From contig NZ_CP062165.1 of the NCBI RefSeq assembly GCF_014844075.1, positions 3,410,001 to 3,474,000 of the forward strand: a stretch of DNA of 64,000 nt, in the 5' to 3' direction. The DNA is from Paenibacillus sp. JNUCC-31. GTDB taxonomy: Bacteria; Bacillota; Bacilli; Paenibacillales; Paenibacillaceae. This document shows, piece by piece, positions 16,011 through 25,682 of this stretch (its first letter is position 1; every line of letters begins with the position of its first letter). The notes beneath the pieces are model-generated. The model was not told where the DNA came from and did no database searches. It was given only the letters and a program-made list of their open reading frames with translations. The position numbers and the translations under genes were made by a program.

Positions 16011-16281
16011 GTGTGTATAGAGGTTTAGAGATGGAAACATGGAAATGTTAAGCACTTTGTTGGTGGGACGAAAGGGAATAGTGTGGTGTCACTGCAGGAA
16101 TGTTGATTTTTAATGGGGTAGACAATCCCTGATATAATGAAATGGAAAGAGCGTAGCATTACAAATTTCGGATACAGCATTTTGTGAAGAGGGAAAAGAG
16201 CAGCAAGGGCAGAGGTCGCTTTTGTTATAGTAAGCATTGTACGAACGGTATTAAAATTATAAAAGTACAGGATGATTATTA

Positions 16282-18036
16282 ATGGAGCATAAATCTAATA
16301 CCGCACCTTTATATGAAGCGTTGCTGACGTATCGTGATTCAGGGCAGCGTTCCTTTCATGTACCCGGGCATAAGAATGGACAAGTCTATCAAAGGTTGCT
16401 AGAGCAACGTTTGGAGCGGTCTGTTACTGAAGTAGAGTGCTCTCCACAAGATAAGGAACAAGGGCAAGGCATTGAAGCCGGGGGGCTGACGATTCATGGA
16501 GGGGATGAAGCGGAAGGATCTGCAACAGATGTTGTACCGGTTAGTGCGTTTTTGGAGATGATGCGGCTGGATGTAACGGAGATTTCGGGGACGGACGACT
16601 TGCATCATCCAGAAGGGGTTATACTGGAGGCGCAGCAGCTGGCAGCGGATTGTTTTGGAGCAGAGGAGAGCTTCTTTCTGGTCGGGGGAAGCACGGCAGG
16701 TAACTTATCTTTGCTTTTGACCGTGTGTAATGAACCGAACAGCCTCGTATTAGTACAGCGTAATGTTCACAAGTCGGTCATTCACGGGTTGATGCTGGCA
16801 GGCGCAAGAGCTGTATTTCTCGAGCCTTGGGTTGATCCTGCGAGTGGACTTGCGGTAATGCCATCGCTGGAGACGGTACAGGCTGCTGTCCAGGCTTATC
16901 CTGAGGCAAAGGCAGTCCTTGTGACTTTGCCCAATTATTATGGTATGGGCGCTGATCTGACGCCCATAGCGGAGGTGTGCCATGAGGCAGGCATGGCCCT
17001 GCTCGTGGACGAAGCGCATGGCGCACATTATGGGCAGCATCCGGACCTGCCTGCTTCTGCACTGTCCTGCGGAGCAGACGGTGTAGTGCAGTCGACCCAC
17101 AAGATGCTGTCTGCCTTCACCATGGGGGCTATGCTGCACGTTCAGGGACCGAGAATGAATCGGTCCCTGCTGCGCCAGCGTCTAGCCATGGTGCAAAGCT
17201 CGAGCCCATCATACCCGGTGATGGCTTCGCTTGATCTGGCGCGCCGACTGCTGCATGTGCAGGGCGCGAACACGTTCACGGCGGGGCTTGCCGCCGTGGA
17301 CGCATTTAAGCGCGGCCTAGCGGAGCTGCCGCGCTTTCAGATGCTGCAGCCTGCAGAGCTGCTGCAGCAGGAACCGCCAGCCGGGGCGAAGCCGGCAACT
17401 GGCGGCAAGTTCGAGGCCGCTGCAGTAGCGGGGCGGCCAGAGGCTCTGCCCGCGGCGGCGTTGCCTTTAGCCGCGGGATATACCGCTCAGGACCCGTTCA
17501 AGGCCGTCATTTATGACGGCACAGGGGCACTGAGCGGTTACGGGCTGCAGCAGCAGCTGGAAGCGTGCGGCTGCGTGCCCGAGATGAGCGACGAACGATA
17601 CGTCGTTCTGCTCTTTAGCCTGGGCTCGACAATCAGCGATGCCGAGCATCTGTTGCAGGCTTTAAGGCAAATTAGCCTTGCACAGGAGCAGAGCCAATCT
17701 TTTGGTGAGCAATCACAGCGTTTTGAAAAAAAATCTGAAAATTATATTTCCACGTGGAACAATTTTCAAGAAGGAACTCCTTTTTCGGAGCCGATCCCGT
17801 TCTCACTTCAGCCGATTAATGAGGAAGATACGGCAGAGGTTTCCATTGAAAAATGTGAAGGCCTTCGCTCTGCGGAGATGGTCATTCCATATCCACCCGG
17901 CATACCCCTTGTGTACCCTGGTGAGCGAATAAGCCCGTCCATGACAGCTCGTATTAAGCTCCTAAGAGATGAAGGAGCAAGGTTCCATGGCGTAGCAAAC
18001 AATTCGCTGCAAACATTGAAAATCATTAGAGAATAA
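16282..18036 (+). CDS. yaaO: Orn/Lys/Arg decarboxylase family protein (YaaO-like)
   Basis: A fold-type I PLP enzyme starting with APLYEALLTYRDSGQRSFHVPGHK-like sequence, then DVTEISGTDDLHHP, VDEAHGAHYG, and the PLP lysine in QSTHKMLSAFT (Lys273). The small C-terminal domain ends with the substrate-loop motif PYPPGIPLVYPGE. The family decarboxylates basic amino acids; which one is not clear. At 584 aa it is about 100 residues longer than B. subtilis YaaO. Extra length comes from an Ala/Pro-rich insert (about residues 353-395) and a Gln/Glu/Ser-rich linker (about 468-520). The middle (17200-17650) is far more GC-rich than the flanks. Confidence 0.88.
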   Translation: MEHKSNTAPLYEALLTYRDSGQRSFHVPGHKNGQVYQRLLEQRLERSVTEVECSPQDKEQGQGIEAGGLTIHGGDEAEGSATDVVPVSAFLEMMRLDVTEISGTDDLHHPEGVILEAQQLAADCFGAEESFFLVGGSTAGNLSLLLTVCNEPNSLVLVQRNVHKSVIHGLMLAGARAVFLEPWVDPASGLAVMPSLETVQAAVQAYPEAKAVLVTLPNYYGMGADLTPIAEVCHEAGMALLVDEAHGAHYGQHPDLPASALSCGADGVVQSTHKMLSAFTMGAMLHVQGPRMNRSLLRQRLAMVQSSSPSYPVMASLDLARRLLHVQGANTFTAGLAAVDAFKRGLAELPRFQMLQPAELLQQEPPAGAKPATGGKFEAAAVAGRPEALPAAALPLAAGYTAQDPFKAVIYDGTGALSGYGLQQQLEACGCVPEMSDERYVVLLFSLGSTISDAEHLLQALRQISLAQEQSQSFGEQSQRFEKKSENYISTWNNFQEGTPFSEPIPFSLQPINEEDTAEVSIEKCEGLRSAEMVIPYPPGIPLVYPGERISPSMTARIKLLRDEGARFHGVANNSLQTLKIIRE

Positions 18037-18259
18037 TTGAGTTTAGCATAGGCAAAGAACTTGAGGAGTCAACCGGCATTAAAATCGGCACTTTGCTTAA
18101 TTCGATTCAATTCACTCATGGGTACGGTACCACGTATAGACGAATAGGAGCATTCGGATCCATAACGTTGATTGAAATACATTCTTTGGTTTATGCAAAA
18201 TGCTCAAGCGAGTTTAAGACATCATTGTTGGCTGGACATAAGAAAGAAGGGAACAAACT

Positions 18260-18688
18260 TTGGATATTCCGCTAAAAAAATATACGGGAATCGTCCTGCA
18301 AGTTCTATTGATGTATGGCTTTTATTGGATAGGAAACCTGCTTCAGGCCATACTACATCTGCCTTTAACAGGTAGTATTGTGGGCATGGTGCTTTTATTC
18401 ATCGTCATTCAACTGGGATGGATCAGAGTAAGCTGGGGAGAAGGGGGCTCATCCTGGCTTCAATCGAATTTGCAGTTATTATTTATCCCTCCTACAGTGG
18501 GCATTATCAATCATTTTGATTTTTTTAGAGCCAATACCGTGCTGCTTGTTCTGGGGTTGGTCGTTAGTACATTAGTTACCTGTCTGTTGTCTGCGAAAAT
18601 CAGTGAATGGCTTATGGCGTGGAGATCGATGCATCAAGGCAAGAAGGAGGCGATCCCATGCTCACACTCATCCTCGGAATTGGAATGA
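18260..18688 (+). CDS. CidA/LrgA family holin-like protein
   Basis: The 142-residue product has four hydrophobic segments and the family features LPLTGSIVGMVLLF and LLFIPPTVGIINHFDF. CidA/LrgA proteins act with a CidB/LrgB partner in murein hydrolase control and, in some bacteria, in export of pyruvate or other small acids. The TTG start follows AGAAAGAAGGG. The 3' end overlaps the lrgB-like gene by 31 bases, the normal arrangement. Its partner is frameshifted, so its function here is uncertain. Confidence 0.85.
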   Translation: MDIPLKKYTGIVLQVLLMYGFYWIGNLLQAILHLPLTGSIVGMVLLFIVIQLGWIRVSWGEGGSSWLQSNLQLLFIPPTVGIINHFDFFRANTVLLVLGLVVSTLVTCLLSAKISEWLMAWRSMHQGKKEAIPCSHSSSELE

Positions 18689-19349
18689 TTGCCCTGACAC
18701 TGGTTATATATATTCCGGCGACTCGTCTATACAGAAGAATGAAATGGCCGATTCTTATGCCCGTATTAACAGCAACGGCTGTAATTGTACTGATCCTGCT
18801 GCTTTCCGGTATATCGCTGGATACGTATATGCTCGGCGGTAAATGGATACAGGAGTTATTGGGGCCAGCTGTAGTTTCCCTGGCATTTCCTTTGGCAAAA
18901 CACCTGGATGTACTGAAGCGAAATATAATCCCGATTTTGGGCGGCACCTTGGGTGGAAGTGTCGTTGGCATGTCTACAGGTGCTGCTATATCGCTGTTGT
19001 TGGGTTACCCGCAAGATATTGTTATCGCATTATTGCCCAAATCCATCACTACGCCTGTTGCCATTCAACTTGCTGATCAGTGGGAGGGAATTCATCCTTC
19101 ACTTCACTATTTGTGATGATTGTCGGTTTTTCGGGGATATTATTGGGGCCAATGATCATGAAGTGGTCCAGAGTAAACAGCAGAAATGCCTATGGGATCG
19201 GACTTGGTTCGGCTTCCCATGCATTGGGGATGGCAAGATCCTTTGAGTATGGGGAGAATGCAGTCGCATTGAGCTCTGTATCCATGATCGTCAGCGCCAT
19301 TGCTGGCTCTGTCATGCTCCCGTTATGGGTATGGATTATTTACGGTTGA
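18658..19349 (+). pseudogene. LrgB/CidB-like membrane protein, frameshifted
   Basis: The first frame (ATG 18658, preceded by AAGGAGG) encodes an LrgB N-terminal part up to QLADQWEGIHPSL and stops at TGA 19114-19116. The -1 frame, open from 19077 to 19349, continues the same protein with TSLFVMIVGFSGILLGP, then LGSASHALGMARSFEYGE and a final membrane helix. Joined, they give about 230 aa, the full LrgB length. The break lies near the direct repeat TTCACTTCACT (19099-19109), suggesting a small slippage indel. No X-XXY-YYZ slippery heptamer is seen. It could also be a sequencing error. Confidence 0.85.
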
Positions 19350-19574
19350 TCCGGTCGACTTCTCGAAAATATTGGAGAATAGCTGACCGCTAACGCAGGA
19401 TCATGTATGGTATTATAGAAAGAAGCTTGTACTATACTCAAATCACCCAATCCGGTAGTCGTGAATATACACCTCTAGGCTGGCTATTTCATAGTCTGGA
19501 GTAGGAGAGGATCGAGGCTGTATTTATCACAGCACAATAAGAAGCAATTATCGATATAGAAAGCAGGGAAGCAT

Positions 19575-20222
19575 ATGCAGGGCAGAGGTAAATTCATTAC
19601 GTTGGAAGGGGGAGAGGGGTCCGGCAAAACAACGATGATTAGCCAATTAGGTTCTTACTTTGAAGAACAGGGTATACCTTACGTAGTTACTCGGGAACCT
19701 GGAGGGATCGAGATTGCTGAGAAAATACGTGCCATCATCCTGAATCCTCTCCATACGGAAATGGATGCACGAACCGAAGCGCTACTTTATGCAGCTGCAC
19801 GCAGCCAGCATCTTGCTGAAAAGGTCGAGCCTGCATTGAAGGCAGGCAAGACAGTCATCTGTGACCGCTTTGTCGACAGCAGTTTGACCTATCAAGGATA
19901 TGCTCGTGGACTTGGCATGGAGAATGTGTGGGTCATCAATCGGTTTGCGATAGGTGAATTGATGCCAGACGTCACACTTTATCTGGATATTGAGCCGGAA
20001 GCTGGTCTTGCCCGAATTGATGCTCATGATGGACGTGAGGTTAATCGTCTCGATCTCGAAAGCCTGGAGTTTCACCGCAAAGTACGTGAGGGCTATTTTC
20101 TACTGAAGGAACAGTTTCCGGAACGGATCAAGGTCATCGATGCTTCCCAAACGCCGGAAGAGGTTTTGGCAGCAATGATTTTGTCGCTGGAGACAGAGAT
20201 TTTGAAGGATTTTGACGAGTAA
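19575..20222 (+). CDS. tmk: Thymidylate kinase
   Basis: At 215 aa, the P-loop [10 protein letters not shown] is at residues 9-18, followed by TREPGG (dTMP-binding) and the [12 protein letters not shown] block. It phosphorylates dTMP to dTDP, an essential step for DNA synthesis. The ATG follows AAGCAGGGAAGC. It starts the conserved tmk-darA-yaaR-holB-ricT-yabA block. Confidence 0.97.
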   Translation: MQGRGKFITLEGGEGSGKTTMISQLGSYFEEQGIPYVVTREPGGIEIAEKIRAIILNPLHTEMDARTEALLYAAARSQHLAEKVEPALKAGKTVICDRFVDSSLTYQGYARGLGMENVWVINRFAIGELMPDVTLYLDIEPEAGLARIDAHDGREVNRLDLESLEFHRKVREGYFLLKEQFPERIKVIDASQTPEEVLAAMILSLETEILKDFDE

Positions 20223-20268
20223 TTGTCTAATATATAGACAGGGGCATTTCACAAGATGCTTATTCTAA

Positions 20269-20613
<345 letters not shown>

Positions 20614-20680
20614 ACTCGGTTTATACCCCAGTCCTTTGAGACGTATTGATGCGTCCTTCTTAATCCAAAGAATCGGCGCT

Positions 20681-20731
20681 CTCTGTCCGGAAGATACTTT
20701 TCCAGAAGGGAGAGGTTTAATCCGGACAGAG
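20681..20731 (+). repeat. Perfect 11-base inverted repeat before yaaR
   Basis: CTCTGTCCGGA (20681-20691) and TCCGGACAGAG (20721-20731) are separated by 29 bases. No T-run follows, so it is not a simple terminator. It lies in the 279-base darA-yaaR gap and may be an attenuator or mRNA-processing hairpin. Confidence 0.6.
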
Positions 20732-20892
20732 GTTGACTAATAAACCAACTAGCAGAACCTTAATGATGATATTTATCTACTATTATATATTGCTTATGAT
20801 TCAGCATATAAAGGTCTCTCTTCCACGCACAGGCGCAACGCGCACTGTGCTGATGGGCGATTGGCCTACTAAGATAGAAAGCGGGCGTTTCC

Positions 20893-21336
20893 ATGAAAAT
20901 CAACCCTGGATTTCGACCGATGCAGAGCGGGCTAAGCTCTTCCGACTCCAGCTCCAAACCGGTACAGTCCAAAAATTTCTCAGATATGATGAATCACCAG
21001 GGTGAACGGGCATCACAGGCTGAACTTACCCGCAGATTAAGTGAGATCCAGATGCAGGGTGATCGTCTGTCTCGTTCCATGACGATTCGTGAACTGAAAG
21101 CGTACAAGCAGCTTGTAAAAAGGTTTCTGGAGGAGACGGTCCGTCGCGGTGTCTCCATGAAGGAAACTCGGGGATGGGATCGGCGTGGAAGAGGGAAACG
21201 GTACAAGCTAATAGATGAGATTGATTCTGCTCTATTATCTATGGCTGATAATTTGCTCGAGTCAGAGGAAGGCAAGATCACACTTTTACAGCAAGTAGGA
21301 GAAATTCGGGGAATGCTTATTAATTTAAGCTTCTGA
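20893..21336 (+). CDS. yaaR: YaaR family protein (DUF327)
   Basis: At 147 aa this is the usual length of YaaR. It has a Ser-rich N-terminus and then a helical core with KAYKQLVKRFLEETV and the basic stretch TRGWDRRGRGKRYKLIDEID. The function is unknown; it is invariably located between darA and holB. The stop is 9 bases before holB, so the two are cotranscribed. Confidence 0.9.
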   Translation: MKINPGFRPMQSGLSSSDSSSKPVQSKNFSDMMNHQGERASQAELTRRLSEIQMQGDRLSRSMTIRELKAYKQLVKRFLEETVRRGVSMKETRGWDRRGRGKRYKLIDEIDSALLSMADNLLESEEGKITLLQQVGEIRGMLINLSF

Positions 21337-21345
21337 GGAGGAAGT

Positions 21346-22317
21346 ATGTCCTTTCAACAAATTATGGGCCAGCAGACAGCCAAGCAGATGTTACAGAGCA
21401 GTTTGAGACGTCAGGCCATAAGTCACGCCTATTTGTTTAGCGGGCCATCCGGCAGCGGACAATTGCAGACGGCGATTACATTTGCCAAAGCGATATTCTG
21501 TACAGAACTTGAAGATGATGCCTGCGGACAATGTCTTGAATGTCGCAAGGTCGAACATGGCAATCATCCAGATCTAACGATGCTTGCCCCAGATGGCAAC
21601 AATATTAAAATCGATCAAATACGGGATCTGCAGCGTATCTTTTCATACCGTTCGGAAGCAGGCCATCCCAAAGTATATATCATCGAACAGGCTGAGAAAA
21701 TGACTGTTCAGGCAGCGAACAGCCTGCTGAAATTTCTGGAAGAACCACAGGTGCCGGCGGTAGGCATCCTGATTACGGATAATGGACAGGCGATGCTGCC
21801 TACCATCCGTTCACGCTCTCAACTGGTTCCTTTTAGTGCGCTGAATCCCGAGGAGATGCTCCAATCGTTGATTGCGGAGGGGCAGCCTGCCAATCTGGCT
21901 CGCTCTGCCGTCCATTTAGCGTCAGGACTGGAAGCATGTAGAGAAATTCTCCAGCAGAATTGGTTTGCAGAAATTAGAAACGTAATGTTACAATTAGGGA
22001 AGGAGTCCCTGGGTAGAGGAAGTACATCATTGATCTCTGCACAGCAGAAGCTTTTTAAAACCGGACTCTCAGAGCACCTGGATATAATGCTTAGCCTGTT
22101 CCATTTATGGTTCAGGGATATGCTGTATGTCCAGTATGGTAGGCATGAACATATCGTTTTTATAGATCAGTTGGACATGCTGTCTCAGTTGGCCCGTACC
22201 CGCAGCACCGAGCAGTGGGTCTCCTATATGGATATGGCCGCAGCATGCAGAAAAAAATTGCGTTTCAATGTCAATGGCCAGCTTTGTCTGGAGCAATTTT
22301 TGATCGGTTTGGCATAA
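21346..22317 (+). CDS. holB: DNA polymerase III delta-prime subunit
   Basis: At 323 aa it is an AAA+ clamp-loader subunit beginning with FQQIMGQQTAKQMLQSSLRR and HAYLFSGPSGSGQLQTA. The P-loop lysine is absent (SGSGQ), as allowed for the non-hydrolysing delta-prime. The zinc module is C-x(8)-C-x2-C-x2-C at about residues 50-66. The conserved EQAEKMTVQAANSLLKFLEEP follows. AGGAGG lies before the ATG. It works with DnaX and HolA to load the beta clamp. Confidence 0.95.
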   Translation: MSFQQIMGQQTAKQMLQSSLRRQAISHAYLFSGPSGSGQLQTAITFAKAIFCTELEDDACGQCLECRKVEHGNHPDLTMLAPDGNNIKIDQIRDLQRIFSYRSEAGHPKVYIIEQAEKMTVQAANSLLKFLEEPQVPAVGILITDNGQAMLPTIRSRSQLVPFSALNPEEMLQSLIAEGQPANLARSAVHLASGLEACREILQQNWFAEIRNVMLQLGKESLGRGSTSLISAQQKLFKTGLSEHLDIMLSLFHLWFRDMLYVQYGRHEHIVFIDQLDMLSQLARTRSTEQWVSYMDMAAACRKKLRFNVNGQLCLEQFLIGLA

Positions 22318-22434
22318 GACTGGGAGAGGACAGAGTTTGTTCCAATCATATGCAAACGGTTATAACTTCGGCGGGTTCCCTAAGAAGACAGGGCTTCAGA
22401 CGAAGTGGGATTGGCTTACGAGGGGGTTAATTTT

Positions 22435-23235
22435 TTGTACAGTGTAGTGGGTGTCCGTTTCAAAAAAGCGGGCAAAATTTATTACTTCGATCCCCTGGAC
22501 CTTCCCATTGAAAAAGAAAACTGCGTTATCGTGGAGACAGCGCGGGGGGTAGAGTACGGTAAGGTTGTCGTTGGCAAGAAAGAAGTAGGCGAGTCCGATG
22601 TAGTGTTGCCGCTTAAAAAGGTCATCCGGGTGGCGGGCGAGACAGATGCCCGTGTCGTAGATGAGAACAAGCGTGCAGCAAAAGAAGCATTCGGTACTTG
22701 TTTAAATAAAATCAAAGACCATGGCCTCAAAATGAAGCTGGTCGATGTGGAATTTACGTTTGATCGCAATAAAATTATTTTTTATTTTACAGCTGAAGGA
22801 AGAGTCGATTTCCGGGAGTTGGTCAAAGATCTGGCAAGCATTTTCCGGACACGGATCGAACTGAGACAGATCGGTGTACGTGATGAAGCAAAGATGCTTG
22901 GAGGAATTGGACCTTGCGGCCGTGTATTATGTTGTTCTTCCTGGCTGGGAGACTTTGAGCCGGTATCAATCAAGATGGCTAAAGATCAGAGCCTGTCACT
23001 GAATCCGACGAAAATTTCCGGGTTGTGCGGAAGACTCATGTGTTGTCTGAAATTTGAGCATGATAACTATGAAAGTGTGAGAGAAGAACTACCGGCTGTA
23101 GGCAAGTTGGTCGTCACCTCATTGGGTGAAGGAAAAGTTGTCGGCATCAATGCGGGTAGTCGCACAGTCCATGTTCAACTGTTCGACATCAGTAAAGTCA
23201 AAGAACTTCCGCTGGATGACGTCGTTATCAAGTAA
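22435..23235 (+). CDS. ricT: RicT (YaaT), PSP1-domain protein of the Y-complex
   Basis: About 266 aa starting from TTG 22435, giving (M)YSVVGVRFKKAGKIYYFDP, which matches the YaaT start; GAGGGGGTT precedes it by 8 bases. Clustered cysteines GPCGRVLCCSSW (near residue 160) and GLCGRLMCCLKFEHDNYE (near 196) are those implicated in Fe-S binding. With RicA and RicF it helps RNase Y mature mRNAs and stimulates Spo0A phosphorylation and biofilm formation. It sits between holB and yabA. Confidence 0.93.
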   Translation: MYSVVGVRFKKAGKIYYFDPLDLPIEKENCVIVETARGVEYGKVVVGKKEVGESDVVLPLKKVIRVAGETDARVVDENKRAAKEAFGTCLNKIKDHGLKMKLVDVEFTFDRNKIIFYFTAEGRVDFRELVKDLASIFRTRIELRQIGVRDEAKMLGGIGPCGRVLCCSSWLGDFEPVSIKMAKDQSLSLNPTKISGLCGRLMCCLKFEHDNYESVREELPAVGKLVVTSLGEGKVVGINAGSRTVHVQLFDISKVKELPLDDVVIK

Positions 23236-23263
23236 ACCATAAAGGTTGCTTCGGGGTGGAAAC

Positions 23264-23632
23264 TTGGAAAAGAAAAATCTGTTTACGCACATTCATGAAA
23301 TGGAAACCCAATTGGGTCAGTTGCACAGTGATTTAGGAGAGTTAAAAATGATTGTTAAAGAGCTGCTTGAGGATAATCAGCGGCTTACCATTGAGAATGA
23401 ACAGTTACGCAAACTGCTGAAGCGTGAGGCTCCGGCAGATCTACCCATCGCATCGGCGCTCGCTCCGGTAGCAAGGCCTGCCGGTCCGGCTACAGGTGAA
23501 GATGTTGTAGGTGAAGGATATGATAATCTGGCTCGGTTGTATCACGAAGGATTCCACATCTGCAATGTCTATTATGGACATTTGCGGACGGAAGGCGATT
23601 GTCTGTTCTGCCTGTCTTTTTTGAATAAATGA
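23264..23632 (+). CDS. yabA: Replication initiation control protein YabA
   Basis: About 122 aa with an N-terminal leucine-zipper coiled coil (residues 5-50) and a C-terminal zinc domain [23 protein letters not shown] with [11 protein letters not shown]. YabA ties DnaA to the DnaN clamp and limits re-initiation. TTG 23264, preceded by GGGGTGGA, gives MEKKNLF, matching the B. subtilis MDKKELF start; the upstream in-frame TTG 23246 lacks a site. A terminator follows. Confidence 0.95.
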   Translation: MEKKNLFTHIHEMETQLGQLHSDLGELKMIVKELLEDNQRLTIENEQLRKLLKREAPADLPIASALAPVARPAGPATGEDVVGEGYDNLARLYHEGFHICNVYYGHLRTEGDCLFCLSFLNK

Positions 23633-23636
23633 AGTG

Positions 23637-23664
23637 ACCGTAGGGATCCCCTACGGTTTTTTTT
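23637..23664 (+). terminator. yabA terminator
   Basis: ACCGTAGG, loop GATC, CCCTACGGT, then an eight-T run. It ends the tmk-yabA operon. Confidence 0.85.
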
Positions 23665-23717
23665 CAAGGTTAAGAACCTTGTCTGAGATATAGAGTACCG
23701 GAGGATGAGTGTATCAT

Positions 23718-24497
23718 ATGACAGCAAAATCAGTAAACTTGCAAGATTCGGAGCGGATTGACGATCTGCTCTCTCATGATTTGAGAATTATTCAAAGTGA
23801 TGAAGTGTTTAGTTTTTCGATGGATGCCGTATTACTGGCCCGATTTGCTTCAGTACCGAAACGTGGGCGTGTGCTTGATTTGTGTACTGGGAACGGGGTA
23901 GTCCCCATTCTGTTGACCACACGCACACAGGCAAACCTGGAAGGTATTGAAATTCAACCACGATTGGCAGATATGGCACGCCGCAGCGTACAGTTGAATG
24001 CATTGGAGGAGTCGATTACCATTCATGAGGGTGACTTACGTGAACTTGTGAAACAAACAGGGCATGCTGTATATGATGCGATAACAGTTAATCCTCCGTA
24101 TATGCCTTTGAATGGCAGTGATCTCAAAATGAACACACATCAGGCCATGGCACGTCACGAAATTGGATGTACGCTGGAGGACGTGATTCAGGCCTGCAAT
24201 CGACTGGTACGCAATGGGGGCAAAGTATCCATGGTTCATCGTCCACAGCGTCTCGGCGAGATCATCTCTCTGATGCGTGAGTATAAACTGGAACCGAAAC
24301 GGATTCGGATGGTACATCCACGAGCTCATTTGGAAGCCAATATGGTATTGATTGAAGCCCTTAAGGATGGAAAACCAGAAGTACGGATGCTTCCACCGCT
24401 CATTGTCTACAATGAAGAGGGAACATACTGCGATGAAATTATGGACATCTATTATGGTTCACAACGTACAGAACAACAAACGGAAGGAGGAATATAG
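23718..24497 (+). CDS. yabB: tRNA1(Val) A37 N6-methyltransferase (YabB, TrmN6-like)
   Basis: About 259 aa, a Rossmann SAM-dependent methyltransferase. The SAM loop is VLDLCTGNGVVPILL and the N6-amino MTase catalytic motif NPPY is in AITVNPPYMPL near residue 124. The N-terminus RIDDLLSHDLRIIQSDEVFSFSMDAVLLA is typical of YabB. ATG 23718 is favoured on homology, though GTG 23709 has the same Shine-Dalgarno (GGAGG at 23700-23704) at shorter spacing. It abuts rsmI; yazA, found between them in B. subtilis, is missing. Confidence 0.9.
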   Translation: MTAKSVNLQDSERIDDLLSHDLRIIQSDEVFSFSMDAVLLARFASVPKRGRVLDLCTGNGVVPILLTTRTQANLEGIEIQPRLADMARRSVQLNALEESITIHEGDLRELVKQTGHAVYDAITVNPPYMPLNGSDLKMNTHQAMARHEIGCTLEDVIQACNRLVRNGGKVSMVHRPQRLGEIISLMREYKLEPKRIRMVHPRAHLEANMVLIEALKDGKPEVRMLPPLIVYNEEGTYCDEIMDIYYGSQRTEQQTEGGI

Positions 24498-25382
24498 ATG
24501 GCATTGCATATTCAGAAAAGTTATGCGGAACAGTCGGAAGGCATGGGGAAGTTATATTTGGTCGGAACACCAATCGGCAATCTAGAGGACATGACATTTC
24601 GAGCCATTAAAACACTACAGAGCTGTGACATCATTGCAGCAGAAGACACACGCCAGACCCGAAAGCTGCTTACTCATTTTGAAATCACACCGTCGATGTT
24701 ATTCAGTTATCATGAGCATAATAAGGCAGCCAGTGGACCTGAACTGATACGCTATATAATAGAAGGAAAAAATTTGGCACTCGTCAGTGATGCCGGTTTG
24801 CCGGCTATTTCGGACCCAGGTTCTGACCTTGTAAAACTTGCACTTGAAGCTGGAATTACGGTCATTCCCATCCCGGGAGCGAATGCAGCTTTGTCTGCTC
24901 TGATCGTGTCCGGGTTACCGACGGAGCGTTTTACATTCGGCGGTTTTTTGCCGCGGGAGAAAAAGGATATGCGAAAAGTGTTAGAGGCTTTTGATGAGTC
25001 CAATGGCACGTTGTTGTTTTATGAGTCACCTCACCGTATTCGCAAAACATTAGTCTATCTCGAAGAGATTCTGGGGGATCGATCGATTGTACTGGCACGT
25101 GAGCTGACAAAACGGCATGAGGAATTTGCGCGAGGTAGCGTCCAGGAGTGTATGGAGTGGCTTGAGGAACATCCACCACTTGGTGAATACTGTCTGTTGG
25201 TGGAAGGCATCAAGGAAGAGGAACGAAAAGCAGAGCGTGAAGCCTGGTGGCAACCATTGTCTTTGTCGGATCATGTGAGCCATTATGAGGATGAGGGCAT
25301 GAGTCGCAAAGATGCAATGAAGAAAACAGCAACAGATCGCAGTTTGGCCAAACGCGACGTGTACAATGCCTTAATTGAGTAA
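24498..25382 (+). CDS. rsmI: 16S rRNA C1402 2'-O-methyltransferase RsmI
   Basis: At 294 aa it is a tetrapyrrole-methylase-fold enzyme with LYLVGTPIGNLEDMTFRAIKTL near residue 20, AEDTRQTRKLL, VSDAGLPAISDPGSDLV and FYESPHRIRKTL, all RsmI signatures. It methylates the ribose of C1402 in the decoding centre. It starts immediately after the yabB stop; GGAGGAATAT lies at the junction, so the two are translationally coupled. Confidence 0.95.
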   Translation: MALHIQKSYAEQSEGMGKLYLVGTPIGNLEDMTFRAIKTLQSCDIIAAEDTRQTRKLLTHFEITPSMLFSYHEHNKAASGPELIRYIIEGKNLALVSDAGLPAISDPGSDLVKLALEAGITVIPIPGANAALSALIVSGLPTERFTFGGFLPREKKDMRKVLEAFDESNGTLLFYESPHRIRKTLVYLEEILGDRSIVLARELTKRHEEFARGSVQECMEWLEEHPPLGEYCLLVEGIKEEERKAEREAWWQPLSLSDHVSHYEDEGMSRKDAMKKTATDRSLAKRDVYNALIE

Positions 25383-25577
25383 CAGACTCTAATGGATATT
25401 GAATCTCCTCTGTGTTAGGGAACATAACCTGAGAAGAACCTTATAACCAACCTTAATAGAATATTAAAATGAGCAGAGTGGAATTTAAAATGTAGAAAAG
25501 CATTGGCCGCTCGCTCTCCCTCCTCGGGGAGTTACACGATTGATGTTGACCTTTGGGTAATGAAACCAATAACAAGG

Positions 25578-25620
25578 CAAAAAAATAACCTTCCAGCGGT
25601 GGGTTTCACACCGGGAAGGC
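25578..25620 (-). terminator. abrB terminator
   Basis: On the minus strand, CCTTCCCGGTG and CACCGCTGGAAGG pair and are followed by TTATTTTTTT. The rest of 25383-25577 shows no gene. Confidence 0.8.
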
Positions 25621-25682
25621 CAATAAGGAATATAAAAAGGTTAGAAATAACAATTGGATAAGTCCATTATATCTGGTTTTTC

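Noticed and set aside
18658..19349. Programmed -1 frameshift in lrgB
   Set aside because: No slippery heptamer of the X-XXY-YYZ type near the junction and no obvious downstream pseudoknot; an indel is simpler.
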